NCBI RefSeq assembly: GCF_024509555.1
Contig: NZ_JAMWEL010000010.1
Location: forward strand, 17,357 to 81,356
Reading direction: 5' to 3'
Origin: Streptococcus suis
GTDB taxonomy: Bacteria; Bacillota; Bacilli; Lactobacillales; Streptococcaceae
DNA: 64,000 nucleotides
Numbering within the stretch: the stretch's first letter is position 1; each line of letters begins with the position of its first letter. Shown here piece by piece: positions 7,600-16,465 of the stretch. The translations under genes were made by a program, and so were the position numbers. Under the pieces are notes generated by a model. That model saw only the letters and a program-made list of their open reading frames with translations. It did no database searches and had not been told where the DNA came from.

Positions 7600-7724
7600 A
7601 TTTATTTTACCTTTCCATATTTTTTTTATCTTCGCGACTAAGTCCATGTCAGGGGACATGGTTACAGGGTTACATGGGGGAGTCTTAGGACCCCCATGTT
7701 CCTGTTCATGTACCCATGGACCAT

Positions 7725-7989
7725 TAGGGACATTTCCTAAATTCTTCTTCTCGAAGAGAGAAGAATTCTGTCCCTCGGTTTGTCCCTGAATTTCTCCAGT
7801 TTGTCCCTAACCCTCTAAACCTGCATGGTTGAGCGATTTCTTAGGGACATTTTCCAGTTTGTCCGTTGTCCAAAACTATCATTTGGGACACAGGGACATT
7901 TTCCAGTTTGTCCGTAATTTCGGACAGACAAATTGGATTTTTGTCCCCAGTTTGTCCCTCCAATTTGTCCCCAATTTGTCCCTGTCCCT
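7725..7989. repeat. Iteron-like TTTGTCC repeat cluster, candidate phage origin
   Basis: At least eight copies of TTTGTCC(C) occur in one orientation (near 7779, 7800, 7858, 7907, 7940, 7951, 7964 and 7975), several as CAGTTTGTCC or CAATTTGTCCCC, with four tightly packed at 7940-7982. Inverted GGGACATTT copies lie near 7725, 7842 and 7893. The cluster sits immediately downstream of the primase-helicase gene and carries no ORF, which suggests initiator-binding iterons. Confidence 0.6.
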
Positions 7990-10252
7990 AACCATTATTT
8001 TTAGGTAATATTTGACCTTTTTCAACTTCAAATTGACCTGTATTTTTTAGCCATCTTCGGATTGTTTTTTCACTTATTGGTTTTTCTTCCGTCGAAAAAT
8101 ATTCTACAACTGCATCAATCGTCACAGGTTCAAGACCGTCATCTAGGATTTGGATTGCGTTCATAAGTTTTTCTTGCTTATCCTTCGCAGATTCTTTCTT
8201 AGCTTTCGGACCTTTATCAAGGTTTTTCTGCCAATTCGGCTTGTTATCATCCAACTGAATATCAGCCAGCACGCCCGATGTGTCTACACTATGCACTGGA
8301 TAGCTAAACCACATATTGACTGGCTTAAACTTGGCAAACTCACGCAGCGTACCTTCCACACGCCACGCAGTAGAAATCTCCACCGCATGCACAACCTGGG
8401 AAATCTCGTCTGTATAGACCTTTCGGACTAATACATCCTTGATGGCTTTTTCGAAGTGATCCCGCATCTGCACCCTGCTTTCCAGGTCATCCAAGCTGAC
8501 ATACTGCTGATAGTAGTCCAAGGCACGCTCCTGCAAGGCTTTTTGATAGATAGCACAGGTAGCTTTGTCAGATCGCATCTTAATCAAGTCATCGTTTAAC
8601 TCTAGCTCTACCAAGTCAATCAAAGCATCTGGATCGCGGGCAAAGACTCCCGAGCCACTTGCGCGGTCCATGGACTTCTTACCACCTTGACTACCTTTTG
8701 AGTGGTGGTGGCAGTAGATAACGCTACAACCAAGCTCGGTCGCTACCTTGTCAAATTGATTGGTAAAGTGTGCCATTTGGTCTGCACTGTTTTCGTCGCC
8801 CGTCAAGACCTTGTAAATTGGGTCAATGATGACTGCGATGTAGTCTTTTTTTAAGGCCCTACGGATGAGCTTTGGTGCTAGTTTGTCCATTGGCACAGTC
8901 TTACCACGTAAGTTCCAGAGGTCAATATTTTGGATATTGTTAGCTGGCACACCCATAGCCGTATAGACATCCTTAAAGCGATGCAAGGCTGACGGTCTGT
9001 CTAGTTCCAGATTGACATAGAGGACATTGCCTTTGGTACATTCCCAACCCAGCCACTTGATACCCTCTGCAATAGCAATTGAGAGCTCAATCAATGCAAA
9101 TGACTTTCCAGCTTTTGATGGCCCTGCCATAAGTAGCTTGTGCCCCTGTCTGAGTACACCTTTGATAAGTTCTGGTGCCAAAGCTGGCATATCATCCCAA
9201 GATGCTGCAAGCCCTTCTGGATCTGGCAAATCGTCATTCAAATCCTCAATCCATTGGTACCATTCTTCATAATTGGTCTTACCAATATTGGTATCAATCA
9301 AAAACTGCTTCTTGCCGTTTCGCATGATACCAGGCATCCGAGATAATCGGCTAGGGTTACGGTTTTGGGTATCAATGTCCAGTCCGTTCTTCTTGCATAT
9401 TTGGTAAATGTAGTCCACACGTTTCCGGTATTCTTGGTAATCTCTAGCATCTACCTTGACGATAGCATGTAAGGACTTCTTCCCACTATGAACCAATGCT
9501 GCAATAGGCAATTCAAGCTCTTTAAACAAAGCGTACTGCTTACCTAATTCCATGCTGTCGGATTCAACCAAGGCATAGCGGAAGTCAGTCACATTGTCAT
9601 TCTTGACACCTTTCCCATCCAGCGGGTTGAAACGAATCCAGGCCCCGGCTTCTTCCTTGTAGTCACCAAAGACCGCTCCAATATCACCGTTACACCCCTG
9701 CAAGAGCTGAATCAACTCGCCAGCCGTCCTATCGAACGCACCTTGTGTAGGTTTGTATATCGGTCCATTATCAGTATCTATCTGATAGGTCTGTGTGACA
9801 TAGCCAACGTTATCCGTGCTATTGAAGATTGTTTCCAAGTAAGTAATCAATTCCTGAACTGGCGCCCAGTTGAGAGGCTCACGAATCTCTTTTGATTCTA
9901 TCCAGTTCTTATCGACAATCTTATAATCACGGTCAATTGTGTCATTCCACCCCAATTCATGGGCATCATCGGTCATTTTAAATTCAGATACCCAGCCATT
10001 ATCTTTGGCCATTTGGGTGATAGTTGCCCCGGTTACTGCACCAAGACTACCACCCTGGAAAGTATCCCATTTTTTGAAACACTCCCCTCGCCTATATCTA
10101 ACTGGGTCTTTTTGCGACCACACATCCCAATCCATTGCTGTGTAGCCCTCTTGCTTGAGAGCCATCCCTACATTAACCCAGTCTTGATATGACAGAGTGG
10201 CTGGGTTAATGTAATCAAGCAATGGGATGAGGTCAAATTCTCTTTCTGTCAT
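7988..10252 (-). CDS. Phage primase-helicase (PriCT-2 plus RepA-like ATPase)
   Basis: The 754-residue product begins with a primase C-terminal-2 type domain (INPATLSYQDWVNVGMALKQ, then RRGECFKKWDTFQ), continues with a primase-polymerase-like region (residues about 130-340), and carries a RecA-fold ATPase whose Walker A GPSKAGKS lies near residue 377, with VAVIIDPIYK as Walker B. A C-terminal winged-helix region (EKTIRRWLKNTG) closes it. It is the likely replication initiator/helicase for the repeat cluster just downstream, since gene and iterons touch. Eight bases separate it from the upstream helicase gene. Confidence 0.88.
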   Translation of the reverse strand: MTEREFDLIPLLDYINPATLSYQDWVNVGMALKQEGYTAMDWDVWSQKDPVRYRRGECFKKWDTFQGGSLGAVTGATITQMAKDNGWVSEFKMTDDAHELGWNDTIDRDYKIVDKNWIESKEIREPLNWAPVQELITYLETIFNSTDNVGYVTQTYQIDTDNGPIYKPTQGAFDRTAGELIQLLQGCNGDIGAVFGDYKEEAGAWIRFNPLDGKGVKNDNVTDFRYALVESDSMELGKQYALFKELELPIAALVHSGKKSLHAIVKVDARDYQEYRKRVDYIYQICKKNGLDIDTQNRNPSRLSRMPGIMRNGKKQFLIDTNIGKTNYEEWYQWIEDLNDDLPDPEGLAASWDDMPALAPELIKGVLRQGHKLLMAGPSKAGKSFALIELSIAIAEGIKWLGWECTKGNVLYVNLELDRPSALHRFKDVYTAMGVPANNIQNIDLWNLRGKTVPMDKLAPKLIRRALKKDYIAVIIDPIYKVLTGDENSADQMAHFTNQFDKVATELGCSVIYCHHHSKGSQGGKKSMDRASGSGVFARDPDALIDLVELELNDDLIKMRSDKATCAIYQKALQERALDYYQQYVSLDDLESRVQMRDHFEKAIKDVLVRKVYTDEISQVVHAVEISTAWRVEGTLREFAKFKPVNMWFSYPVHSVDTSGVLADIQLDDNKPNWQKNLDKGPKAKKESAKDKQEKLMNAIQILDDGLEPVTIDAVVEYFSTEEKPISEKTIRRWLKNTGQFEVEKGQILPKNNG

Positions 10253-10260
10253 TTACTCTC

Positions 10261-11844
10261 CTATCCTGGTTGATATTCTCTCGGACTGACACCAGCCGGA
10301 CATCTCCATCCAGCTGCTGCTATCCGGTCAATCATGGACCTAGCTTGGTCAAATTGCCACATACCGACATTGCGGAAACCATAGCGTTCCAGCAGTCTGA
10401 TCTGCTTCGGTGTAGTCAATCCTTCATCGCGACGTTTAGATAATCGGTCAAGTAATTTAGCAGCTTTACCAGCATTCCCAATCTCATCTGTAAAAATGCC
10501 AAATTTTTCCAAAGCCTGCTTCTGCTTGGCGGATACTGGTGACTGCTCCCAACCAAATTCTGGTACATAGTCCACCAAATCTTCCGCATGGATTGACATT
10601 TCAAATTGCAACGGATCCACTAGCTTCCGCTTGCGTTTCCGCATTTCTTCCAGTTGCTTAGCCAACGCTTCTTCACGCTGAGCTACTACATCTTCTGCCG
10701 ATTTGACTTCTAGCTCCTCGATGTCAAAGAGAGCTCCAGCTTCTTCTTCCATGTTCTCAACCATCTTCTTGGCTACTTCTTCTGTGCCTGCGATAAGATG
10801 TGCAGGTCGGCAGAGCTCGTGCCTCTCTGTGTGCCACAGGAAGTCAAGTAGTAATAGATTTTCTTTCCCTGGGAATAAGCGAGTGCCACGTCCCACCATT
10901 TGGCTATATAGAGCCCGTACTTTGGTCGGCCTAAGAACCACTACACAATCAACTGACGGGCAGTCCCAACCTTCTGTTAGGAGCATAGAATTACACAGTA
11001 CATTGTACTTATCCTTGTCAAAGTCTTCCAAGACTTCTGCACGGTCCTTAGATTCTCCGTTGACTTCGGAAGCTCGAAAACCTTTGGCATTTAAGATGTC
11101 ACGAAACTTTTGCGATGTCTTAACCAAGGGCAGAAACACTACAGTCTTACGGTCCGCACATTGCTTGACCATCTCGTCAGCTATCTGTTCAAGATATGGG
11201 TCTAGCGCAGTCCCAAGGTCACTAGCCTTAAAATCTCCCGACTGCATAGACACGCTCGATAGGTCCAAAGTCAAGGGAATTGTCACAGCAGTAATCTTGG
11301 ATAAGTAACCAGACTTGATAGCCTGCACCAAGGAATACTCATAGGCCAGACTGTCGAAATATTGCCCTAGATTTCGCTTATCGCCTCGGTCGGGAGTGGC
11401 GGTGACTCCTAAGACATTGCTGTCGTCAAAGTGTTGTAAGACACGCTGGTATCCGTCTGAGATAGCATGGTGGGCTTCATCGATGATAATTGTGTCAAAA
11501 TAATTTGGTGGAAATTGACTCAATCGCTTCTCGCGTTGCAAGGTCTGTACCGACCCGACTACAACCCGAAACCATGAGCCTATAGAGGTACTTTCTGCCT
11601 TTTCTAAGGCTGTGCCCAGCCCAGTAGCAGTCATTAATTTATCAGAGGCTTGTTCCAGCAATTCCGACCTATGAGCAAGGACGAGCACACGCTCGCCCAT
11701 TCGCACACGGTCTTCAATGATTTTGGAAAAGACAATCGTTTTACCGCATCCTGTTGGCAGAACCAATAGTGTCCGCTTGCGACCTGACTGCCATTCCTGC
11801 TGGACTGCACCACGAGCCTCCTCTTGATAATCTCGTAGTTGCAT
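10261..11844 (-). CDS. DEAH-box superfamily 2 helicase
   Basis: The 527-residue protein has the SF2 motifs: Q-like MQLRDYQEEA, Walker A PTGCGKT near residue 30, DEAHH (motif II) near 125, GVTATPDRGD (motif III) and a C-terminal helicase domain ending in SQMVGRGTRLFPGK (motif VI). C-terminal KQIRLLERYGF repeats resemble the zinc-less tail of phage helicases. It probably unwinds DNA during phage replication or recombination. It is placed in the replication operon, nine bases after the DUF669 gene. Length is normal and no damage is visible. Confidence 0.92.
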   Translation of the reverse strand: MQLRDYQEEARGAVQQEWQSGRKRTLLVLPTGCGKTIVFSKIIEDRVRMGERVLVLAHRSELLEQASDKLMTATGLGTALEKAESTSIGSWFRVVVGSVQTLQREKRLSQFPPNYFDTIIIDEAHHAISDGYQRVLQHFDDSNVLGVTATPDRGDKRNLGQYFDSLAYEYSLVQAIKSGYLSKITAVTIPLTLDLSSVSMQSGDFKASDLGTALDPYLEQIADEMVKQCADRKTVVFLPLVKTSQKFRDILNAKGFRASEVNGESKDRAEVLEDFDKDKYNVLCNSMLLTEGWDCPSVDCVVVLRPTKVRALYSQMVGRGTRLFPGKENLLLLDFLWHTERHELCRPAHLIAGTEEVAKKMVENMEEEAGALFDIEELEVKSAEDVVAQREEALAKQLEEMRKRKRKLVDPLQFEMSIHAEDLVDYVPEFGWEQSPVSAKQKQALEKFGIFTDEIGNAGKAAKLLDRLSKRRDEGLTTPKQIRLLERYGFRNVGMWQFDQARSMIDRIAAAGWRCPAGVSPREYQPG

Positions 11845-11853
11845 CTATCCCCC

Positions 11854-12414
11854 CTAGAATCCTGCAAAGCCACCTTGAGTTGGTTGTGTCGGCTGGGTTG
11901 GCTGTTGATATTGTGCCTGCGGTTGTTGATAACTAGGCTGTTGTGGCTGACTAGCATTTAGCACTTTAGACCAATCAACATCATCTGCATAGATCATAGA
12001 CTTGATATTGTCAAATTCCTGGTCGGCATATTTACCAGTACCTTTGCGTTTGTTAACGCTACAAACACCTTTAGCACCAATAATGTTCCAGTTCATACGT
12101 AGTGGTTCCCCGTGTTTCTTCTGGCCAATCGCACCGAAGAATGCTGATAACATTCCTTCTGTTGAAGTGTGCAGGAACAGATTATGCTTCAATTGAGCCG
12201 TACCTTCAGCAGTTTCAATCTCAATAGAGACAACTGCTTTGTTGCACGCAGGTAGCTTCCCTGGATTTTGAGGATTAGGCGTGTGACGTGTTCGTTCGAT
12301 ACCTGTTACTGTAAACTGATAATCCCCTGGAGTAAGCGTGACGAACCCGCCGTCATTAACGATTTCATCTTCCCATCCAAGTTCACGTTCTGGTTGATTG
12401 TATTGTTGTGTCAT
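11854..12414 (-). CDS. DUF669 phage protein, probable ssDNA-binding
   Basis: The 186-residue product has a DUF669-type beta domain (GGFVTLTPGDYQFTVTGIER; KAVVSIEIETAEG) followed by a low-complexity Gln/Pro tail from residue about 150 and the end GGFAGF. DUF669 proteins are thought to act like single-strand DNA-binding proteins beside recombinases and helicases in phages of this type. The tail is reminiscent of the flexible linkers of SSBs, but the terminal acidic tip is missing. A good RBS (AAAGGAGAAT) precedes the ATG. Confidence 0.8.
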   Translation of the reverse strand: MTQQYNQPERELGWEDEIVNDGGFVTLTPGDYQFTVTGIERTRHTPNPQNPGKLPACNKAVVSIEIETAEGTAQLKHNLFLHTSTEGMLSAFFGAIGQKKHGEPLRMNWNIIGAKGVCSVNKRKGTGKYADQEFDNIKSMIYADDVDWSKVLNASQPQQPSYQQPQAQYQQPTQPTQPTQGGFAGF

Positions 12415-12432
12415 TCTGATATTCTCCTTTGA

Positions 12433-12870
12433 TTAAGCTAAAATTGTGATGTTGTCTTGTTCGCCTAACTTGGACTTCAAGTAGTCGGCAATGTTGTTGA
12501 TGGCATCCAGTTTCCACTTGCCCCCATCAGCTTCAAATAAGGCCATATAGCCTGCTTTGTTGATACGGTAGATGAACTGGCTAGCAGGTTGTTCCACCTC
12601 TGCAAATGTCCGATATGGTCGCAAAGTGACAGGGTTTGGCGCTTTAGCTTGACCAAGGCTAGCTACACCCGTCTTGATAGTTGCGGTTTGACTTACACCG
12701 TTATCAATAATTTCTGTACCATTGTCAATCTTTAAGGCACTGGCGAATTCAAGCACTGTGCCACGGTCTTCTGCGTCTGCAAATTTAGACTGCAGCATGA
12801 TGTTAAAGTCAGACGCTTCTTCATACTGGTCAAAACGAATATATGGTGCCATTGATTCGACCGTGACCAA
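12433..12870 (-). CDS. C-terminal part of a frameshifted phage recombination-region protein
   Basis: This frame (VTVESMAPYIRFDQYEE through DNITILA) continues, after a one-base shift near 12,895-12,900, the protein begun at 13168. Reading backward past its first codon it gives ELDKEANRVALVTVES, which joins the upstream piece smoothly. Together they make a protein of about 244 residues whose two-part layout matches a hypothetical protein commonly found between DUF669 and the next gene in streptococcal phages. It has no strong RBS of its own, so it is probably not made alone. Function unknown. Confidence 0.6.
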   Translation of the reverse strand: MVTVESMAPYIRFDQYEEASDFNIMLQSKFADAEDRGTVLEFASALKIDNGTEIIDNGVSQTATIKTGVASLGQAKAPNPVTLRPYRTFAEVEQPASQFIYRINKAGYMALFEADGGKWKLDAINNIADYLKSKLGEQDNITILA

Positions 12871-12880
12871 CGCTACTCGA

Positions 12881-13168
12881 TTAGCCTCCTTGTCCAGCTC
12901 TTCGTAAAACGGTTACTTCTTTTGGACCTTCGACAACAACCAATACGCGCTTGTTTCCTAGCTGATCCAAATCAGTCTTCAAATAATCTACTAGACTGTC
13001 TAATGTATTGAGATAAAGCCGAGGCGGAATTGGTCTGGCATCTAACTCACGCAATGAATGGATGTTTCCGTCATAGTAGAGCTTGCCGTTTCCTGCTGCA
13101 ATAATCTTTTCTTCTCTGTTTGCTAATTCAACTGCATACTCCAAAGCATCTTTGATATTTTCTGTCAT
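12881..13168 (-). CDS. N-terminal part of a frameshifted phage recombination-region protein
   Basis: The 95-codon frame begins MTENIKDALEYAVELANR and contains TLDSLVDYLKTDLDQL and KRVLVVVEGPKEVTVL, then breaks into RRAGQGG and stops. One extra A in CGAAGAG is the likely cause: removing it gives RELDKEANRVALVTVES, continuous with the 12433-12870 frame. The shift is +1 and no slippery site is evident, so this looks like an inactivating indel or a read error. Function is unknown. Confidence 0.6.
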   Translation of the reverse strand: MTENIKDALEYAVELANREEKIIAAGNGKLYYDGNIHSLRELDARPIPPRLYLNTLDSLVDYLKTDLDQLGNKRVLVVVEGPKEVTVLRRAGQGG

Positions 13169-13169
13169 T

Positions 13170-13589
13170 CTAGTTACCTACTTTCTTCTTGTTAAAATCA
13201 ATCACTTCAGCGTTGATACCTTTTTCAATTTCTTCTACTGGTTGCCCAATGTCTGTACGAAGCTGTGCCTTATCATCAAAATACATTTGACCCGGCATGT
13301 TACTCCTAAGCTCATTGGCATAAGTCTTACCGTCTTTCTTGCCGACAAGCACCGTAGTCGCAACGCCAGTCTGTGGTGCAAGCGTGGATTTTACATCCAT
13401 GCTTGTGCTGACTACTTCGCGACTATCATCAGCCTTCATAGTTAGCGTGATGACTAGCTTACGAGCAACCTTGCTATCAGTATTTGGATCAAGGATATTG
13501 TCAAAAACCTTTTCCAACTCCTTGTCTACTTTTTCCTGCAATCCGCCCTCGCCGAGAGCAGATAAGTCCAATTTAATTGTTTTGTCCAT
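13170..13589 (-). CDS. Phage replication-terminator-like protein
   Basis: The 139-residue product (DLSALGEGGLQEKVDKELEK at the start, VIDFNKKKVGN at the end) resembles small phage proteins annotated as replication terminator protein in Gram-positive phages; the name is inherited and biochemical function is not established. A helical N-terminal dimerisation-like segment is followed by a beta-rich centre. It lies one base from the next gene, consistent with coupled translation in the recombination block. Confidence 0.6.
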   Translation of the reverse strand: MDKTIKLDLSALGEGGLQEKVDKELEKVFDNILDPNTDSKVARKLVITLTMKADDSREVVSTSMDVKSTLAPQTGVATTVLVGKKDGKTYANELRSNMPGQMYFDDKAQLRTDIGQPVEEIEKGINAEVIDFNKKKVGN

Positions 13590-13636
13590 TAAGTTTTAAC
13601 CTCGCTATCATTTCTAAGACCCAAAACGGTCTGAAT

Positions 13637-14737
13637 CTAGTTACCTTCGACTGTAAAGGGCATCTCTGGGTTTGCACGAACTTGTTTTGTAATAACTTCA
13701 AGAGTTGCACCCCAGTTCGCTACAATCATGTCCCAATACTCAGGAACAAAATTTTCAATCGGTGTCCCCATCGCATAGTGACCGCGAATGTAAGCTACTT
13801 GTTGCAATTCTTCAGCAGTCACATTTGCTGGTGTCATTAAATCCGTTAACGACCTAGGAAGAGATGGTGGATATGCTGTAGATAAAGACTTCGATTGCTC
13901 TTGTACAGACTGCTCTGGTTGGTCAGTTCCCAACATTTGTGTCGGTTGCTCTACATGTGCAGATTCGTGTGCGGATTGTTCCTGTACTGATGTTGGTTGA
14001 GCTTGCGTTTGTGTCGCAAAGATGTGCGCAATACCAGCAAAGTCCATGGGCAATTCTTCCGGCAAGTTATGACGATTCTTGGCGTCCCAGCTTGGCGAAT
14101 GAGTGGTTTGCATGACACGCTGACCACCCTGTGCTTTTTGCTTCTTGGTCTTGTCATCTGTGATGATGTAGGTCTTGTAGTTGAGGAATAGTACCATATC
14201 CGCCCATTCTTTGACCTTGGCAGATACGTTGGTTTCCGTCTTTTTGTTGCTCAATTTGAGCTCGTAACGGTCATAGCCACCTAATTCATCGGGCTTGGTG
14301 AATTTCTTGACTTGGGCATGAGCAGTTAGTACTACGTTGATACCGAGTTCAACTAACTCCTGCAGTCTGTCTAATAGCCGTCCAATCTCCTCGATGAGAT
14401 AAGTATAGCCACTGCCCCAGTTAAAGTCTTCGATACCACTCTTGTTGTGTTGGGCACAGATATATTGCAAGGCCAAAGCCTCTGCCCAGTCGATCGTGTC
14501 AATGACCAAGGTCTGACAGATTGTCGGATTGGCCTTGACAAATGCGATGTGATTCATAAGCATGGTCCAGCTTGTCGGCTTGTCAGCCCGTGCCACATCC
14601 ATGTTATCTGTGGAACCTTCCGTGTCAATAAAGAGCGGATTGGGAAATTGAGCCGCTAGACTAGACTTGCCAATCCCCTCTGGACCATAGATGACAACAC
14701 GTTGGGCCCGTGCCCGTTTACCTTTTGTAATTTGCAT
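13637..14737 (-). CDS. Sak4-like RecA-fold ATPase (AAA_24)
   Basis: From the ATG at 14737 the product is 366 residues. Residues 18-26 are Walker A (GPEGIGKSS); LFIDTEGSTDNMDV and TLVIDTIDWAEALALQYI carry acidic Walker B-type residues; VVLTAHAQVKKF resembles the sensor strand of RecA-like ATPases. Proteins of this kind (Sak4) support single-strand annealing or recombination in phages and pair with an SSB-like protein, here DUF669. The tail after residue 240 is Gln/Ser-rich. The start is chosen for AGGAG seven bases upstream; an in-frame ATG at 14833 falls inside the preceding gene. Confidence 0.85.
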   Translation of the reverse strand: MQITKGKRARAQRVVIYGPEGIGKSSLAAQFPNPLFIDTEGSTDNMDVARADKPTSWTMLMNHIAFVKANPTICQTLVIDTIDWAEALALQYICAQHNKSGIEDFNWGSGYTYLIEEIGRLLDRLQELVELGINVVLTAHAQVKKFTKPDELGGYDRYELKLSNKKTETNVSAKVKEWADMVLFLNYKTYIITDDKTKKQKAQGGQRVMQTTHSPSWDAKNRHNLPEELPMDFAGIAHIFATQTQAQPTSVQEQSAHESAHVEQPTQMLGTDQPEQSVQEQSKSLSTAYPPSLPRSLTDLMTPANVTAEELQQVAYIRGHYAMGTPIENFVPEYWDMIVANWGATLEVITKQVRANPEMPFTVEGN

Positions 14738-14747
14738 TATTGTTCTC

Positions 14748-14951
14748 CTAATCTGAATAAAATAGTTCATCGATGGTGATGCCTGGTTCAACCTCTGCGA
14801 CAATGGTCTTGATTGCTTTCTTTTCCTTGTCATTGAATGGTGTTTTGCCAGTTTCTTTGTTGTTGTACGACTGTAAAGAAATATTTAGCTTGTTCGCCAT
14901 TGCTTGCTGGGTTAACCCTAACATGACGCGATAGCCTTTGAGTTTGCTCAT
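14748..14951 (-). CDS. Small XRE-family HTH protein
   Basis: The 67-residue product from ATG 14951 (RBS GGAGAACGGC) is a single helix-turn-helix of the Cro/CI type: GYRVMLGLTQQAMANKLNIS then LQSYNNKETGKTPFNDKEKK. It lies inside the recombination block rather than at the immunity switch, so it may regulate the early operon. A longer in-frame ORF upstream overlaps the ATPase gene and lacks family support. Confidence 0.8.
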   Translation of the reverse strand: MSKLKGYRVMLGLTQQAMANKLNISLQSYNNKETGKTPFNDKEKKAIKTIVAEVEPGITIDELFYSD

Positions 14952-14964
14952 GCCGTTCTCCTTT

Positions 14965-16257
14965 CTAAAATCCTCCTTCCCAAGCTGGTTTAGCTTGGAC
15001 TTGTTGATGTTGTTCATTTTCGACCGAGTATCCGTCTTCGATGATGATTGAACACTCATCACCAGTAGACACCCGTGTCGCAATAGCTTGCAGACCTTCT
15101 TGCTCCAGCCACGCTCCGAATTGCTGCAATGTGACCTGGTCCATCTGCTCCAGTTTGTCGATGAGCACAAAGCCACATTCTGGCTTGAGTTTGCGTACAA
15201 TAGCAGTGGCAACTTGCAGTTGTTGGCTGCCACTCATGTTGTCCCAGCGCTGACCAAGATAGAGCAATTCACCGTCATCAACTGACAGACCTTCCAACGG
15301 CAAGTCAGCGTTGGTCAGCAGGTCACGTTTTTGCTTGCGGACATCTTCGATTTCAACCGATAAGGCATTGTACTGCTGACGAATTTCTTTAGCGTCTTCC
15401 TCGGCTTTTTCTTTATCCAGATTGGCTCGAACCTTTCGGTTAATATCATCAATCTGCTGGATATTCGCTTCAATTTCAGCAGTTGATTCATCGTGTAGCT
15501 CAATCGCATCCTTTTGCGCGATAGCCAAGTCCTGCTTGTACTTATCACGTTCATCAATCGCTTTGGCCAGTTCCTGCTTCAATCGATCTACAGCAGACTC
15601 TGCATTCTCATATTGCATCTTGATAGTGGCTACATTTTGACGCTTGCGGGCATTCTCACCATTCTTGGCTAAGATTGCTTGTTGTTGTTGGATAAGCTCT
15701 GCAATGCTGACTAGCTCTTTAGGAGCTTCTGGGTAGAATTCCTGCTCCTTGGCAAACTTCTCCTTCTGGTCAGCTATCACACCGATAGCATGACGGTTAT
15801 TATAAAGCTCTTTTTCCTTGAGTTCCAGCTCCGCCAATTGGTTGCCAACACCGATAATCTGCAAAAGCGTTTCAGCTTTCTCTTTTGGTGTGCTGTCCAT
15901 AAACTTAGGCAGATTGATAGCGAGCTCTTCCACAAAGCTATCCAACAGCTGCTGTCCGCCTTTCTGGCCATTTGGATCAATGACCTTTAGGCTGGCATTC
16001 TTCCCCTTACGCTCAACAATCAAGCCATTAGACATCACGATTTTTAGCGTTGGTGGTACCTGTGAGCCCTCGCGCTGAGCCTGGCTAGGCTTGTACTTAT
16101 TGCCACCAAGAGCCCAAGCAATTGCATCTAGCACACTTGTCTTACCTTGATTATTGTTACCACCCACGATGGTCAGACCTGTTGCGGACGGCTCGATTTT
16201 GACCGCCTTGATGCGTTTGACATTTTCGATTTCAAGTCTATTGATTGTCACTGTCAT
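14965..16257 (-). CDS. SbcC/RecF-like AAA ATPase
   Basis: The 430-residue product (start ATG 16257, GGAGG five bases upstream) has an N-terminal half-ATPase with INRLEIENVKRIKAV and Walker A GGNNNQGKTS near residue 35, a central coiled coil (about residues 165-320), and a C-terminal half with the ABC-type signature MSGSQQLQVATAI and Walker B CGFVLIDKLEQMD. It resembles the phage recombination ATPases related to SbcC, RecF and Rad50. The gene overlaps the upstream small ORF by 20 bases. Confidence 0.88.
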   Translation of the reverse strand: MTVTINRLEIENVKRIKAVKIEPSATGLTIVGGNNNQGKTSVLDAIAWALGGNKYKPSQAQREGSQVPPTLKIVMSNGLIVERKGKNASLKVIDPNGQKGGQQLLDSFVEELAINLPKFMDSTPKEKAETLLQIIGVGNQLAELELKEKELYNNRHAIGVIADQKEKFAKEQEFYPEAPKELVSIAELIQQQQAILAKNGENARKRQNVATIKMQYENAESAVDRLKQELAKAIDERDKYKQDLAIAQKDAIELHDESTAEIEANIQQIDDINRKVRANLDKEKAEEDAKEIRQQYNALSVEIEDVRKQKRDLLTNADLPLEGLSVDDGELLYLGQRWDNMSGSQQLQVATAIVRKLKPECGFVLIDKLEQMDQVTLQQFGAWLEQEGLQAIATRVSTGDECSIIIEDGYSVENEQHQQVQAKPAWEGGF

Positions 16258-16465
16258 AATTTCCTCCAATAATTAATCGACTTTCTTTGACTACTTTTTC
16301 TGTACTGACAACTTCAGCGTGGTTCAATGCATACAGTAATAGCGATGTTGATACTGTTGCGATAGTCAAATCACATTCGTTGGCAAGCTCTACGATTTGG
16401 TCATAAGCTTCCTTGCTACAACGTACATGATGATAAGTTGTCTTAGCTTCTTTCTTTACTTCCAT
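16238..16465 (-). CDS. Hypothetical phage protein, possible ribbon-helix-helix
   Basis: A 75-residue protein with CSKEAYDQIVELANECDLTI and VSTSLLLYALNHA, an arrangement reminiscent of a ribbon-helix-helix fold (beta strand plus two helices). AAAGGA precedes its ATG, and its 3' end overlaps the ATPase gene by 20 bases. Family assignment is not certain. Confidence 0.6.
   Translation of the reverse strand: MEVKKEAKTTYHHVRCSKEAYDQIVELANECDLTIATVSTSLLLYALNHAEVVSTEKVVKESRLIIGGNYDSDNQ

Noticed and set aside
7725..7989. CRISPR array
   Set aside because: Repeats are only 7-12 bases, unevenly spaced and partly inverted, with no unique spacers of constant length; iterons fit better.
12881..12910. Programmed frameshifting in the split recombination-region gene
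   Set aside because: The shift needed is +1 and there is no stop-codon or slippery context known to promote it; an indel is simpler.
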